Shown here piece by piece: positions 63,390-64,000 of a stretch of 64,000 nt of DNA. Location of the stretch: the NCBI GenBank assembly GCA_041890515.1, contig JASDWX010000054.1, positions 8,832-72,831 on the forward strand. The letters are read 5' to 3'. This DNA comes from Colwellia_A sp041890515 (lineage in GTDB: Bacteria; Pseudomonadota; Gammaproteobacteria; Enterobacterales; Alteromonadaceae). The first letter of the stretch is position 1; each line of letters begins with the position of its first letter. The position numbers were made by a program, and so were the translations under genes. The notes below the pieces were generated by a model. The model ran no database searches. It had not been told where the DNA came from and was given only the letters and a program-made list of their open reading frames with translations.

Positions 63390-63965
63390 ATGACTCAAGC
63401 GAGCTACAGTACCAATGAAGAAATAGCCAATACCTTAACTCATGCACTTGGCGCTATATTAGCTGTTATCGCTTGCTATATGCTATTGATCACCGCTATG
63501 AGCGATAATAATCTAGAAAAAACGATTAGCTATGCCGTTTATGGCACGAGTTTAATATTGCTATTTACTGCTTCAACTTTTTATCATGCTATACAAAATA
63601 CCGATAAAAAAAAGCTTTTTAAATTACTTGATCATTGCGCAATATATTTACTCATAGCCGGAACTTATACCCCACTAATGATGATTTCTCTCAATAATCA
63701 GTTAGGCATGATAATGCTTTTCATCATTTGGGCTTTAGCCATACTGGGAATATTCTTCAAATTAAAGTTTGGGCATCGCTATAAAAAAACATCTCTAGTA
63801 ACTTATTTAGGTATGGGGTTGATATCAACAACTATTATAGAGCAATTGCAGGAAAACTTAACGAGTCAAGGGCTAAACCTACTAGCATTGGGCGGTGCTA
63901 TTTATTGTTTAGGGGTTATATTCTATGCACAGAAACGTATTATATTTAAGGCTATGTTCCCTTAA
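63390..63965 (+). CDS. Hemolysin III / YqfA-family membrane protein, C-terminally shortened
   Basis: A 191-residue protein with six helices. Motif A is EIANTLTHALGA, motif B is FTASTFYHAI and the following region is LLDHCAIYLLIAGTYTP, as in PAQR/HlyIII proteins. The family normally ends after a seventh helix that carries HAIWH, two histidines of the proposed metal site. Here the protein ends FKAMFP-stop, and the bases after the stop still read IVAILYI, so the seventh helix seems to be lost through substitutions and a stop. It starts at ATG 63390 behind GGAAATAGGAC. Function may be impaired. Confidence 0.8.
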   Translation: MTQASYSTNEEIANTLTHALGAILAVIACYMLLITAMSDNNLEKTISYAVYGTSLILLFTASTFYHAIQNTDKKKLFKLLDHCAIYLLIAGTYTPLMMISLNNQLGMIMLFIIWALAILGIFFKLKFGHRYKKTSLVTYLGMGLISTTIIEQLQENLTSQGLNLLALGGAIYCLGVIFYAQKRIIFKAMFP

Positions 63966-63975
63966 ATTGTTGCTA

Positions 63976-63995
63976 TACTGTATATAACATCAGTT
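63976..63995 (+). promoter_or_regulatory. Candidate LexA (SOS) box
   Basis: TACTGTATATAACATCAGTT matches the LexA consensus TACTGTATATATATACAGTA at 15 of 20 positions, including CTG-N10-CAG. It lies at the right edge of the window, just after the hemolysin III-like gene, and would control a gene that begins beyond position 64000. Which gene is unknown. Confidence 0.45.
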
Positions 63996-64000
63996 GATGA

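Noticed and set aside
1..64000. CRISPR arrays, complete insertion sequences, prophage genes, tRNA or rRNA genes
   Set aside because: I looked for regularly spaced repeats, transposase or integrase motifs, and tRNA T-loop patterns on both strands and found none that I could support.

Overview
The window looks like a chromosomal segment of an AT-rich marine gammaproteobacterium, most likely an Alteromonadales member near Colwellia or Thalassotalea. This is inferred from protein character and gene order (pepA-holC-valS; rpoE-rseABC next to nadB and ygfX-sdhE/ygfZ; pdhR-aceE-aceF-lpd; acnB) and was not tested by any search. A run of about ten N near 4386-4395 shows that the assembly is a draft, which matters because several genes carry frame disruptions.

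Layout. 1-4300: end of pepA, holC, valS, and a cold-shock gene with a long leader. 4396-6203: an exported lamin-tail-domain protein whose start falls in the N run, a perfect 18-bp inverted repeat, and ferrochelatase. 6334-13959: a complete cytochrome c maturation locus as two divergent operons, ccmFGHI on the minus strand and ccmABCDE on the plus strand. 14045-18045: pgi, a LacI-type regulator and an exported Asp-box propeller. 18243-20075: decayed DNA, namely an HDOD gene with an in-frame TGA, a frameshifted LuxR-type regulator tail and fragments of an HlyD adaptor. 20142-28236: yacL and an efflux operon of one lipoprotein adaptor and two RND pumps. 28979-31273: a four-lipoprotein CsgG/DUF4810/DUF799 operon. 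31526-43419: a MipA/OmpV porin-like protein, acnB, a small lipoprotein, and the pyruvate dehydrogenase genes with their regulator pdhR and a near-consensus PdhR operator. 44176-48558: a two-cupin protein, a frameshifted c-type cytochrome gene and, divergently, a PhoX-family lipoprotein carrying a collagen-like linker and preceded by three GTCA repeats at exact 11-bp spacing, the pattern of a PhoB box. 48713-50871: an EamA transporter, an unknown protein and a PilZ protein. 51099-57992: rseC-rseB-rseA-rpoE with a candidate sigma-E promoter, nadB, ygfX-like, sdhE, ygfZ and a SlyD-type isomerase. 58089-64000: a RecQ helicase, a disrupted M48 peptidase/DUF898 pair, a RidA-like protein, an EF-hand protein, a shortened hemolysin III gene, and a candidate SOS box at the right edge.

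How the parts fit. Most of the window is core metabolism: pyruvate oxidation into the TCA cycle, SDH assembly, NAD and heme synthesis, and cytochrome c maturation, which would serve the c-type cytochrome encoded here if that gene is functional. Envelope biology is the second theme (sigma-E system, RND efflux, lipoproteins, porin). The most interesting local unit is the apparently phosphate-controlled divergent region at 46638-46797. The second notable pattern is five or six disrupted genes clustered at 18.2-20.1 kb, 45-46.6 kb and 60.2-64 kb, while the housekeeping genes are intact. Both genes of the M48/DUF898 pair are hit, which favours real decay over sequencing error, although raw reads would have to decide.
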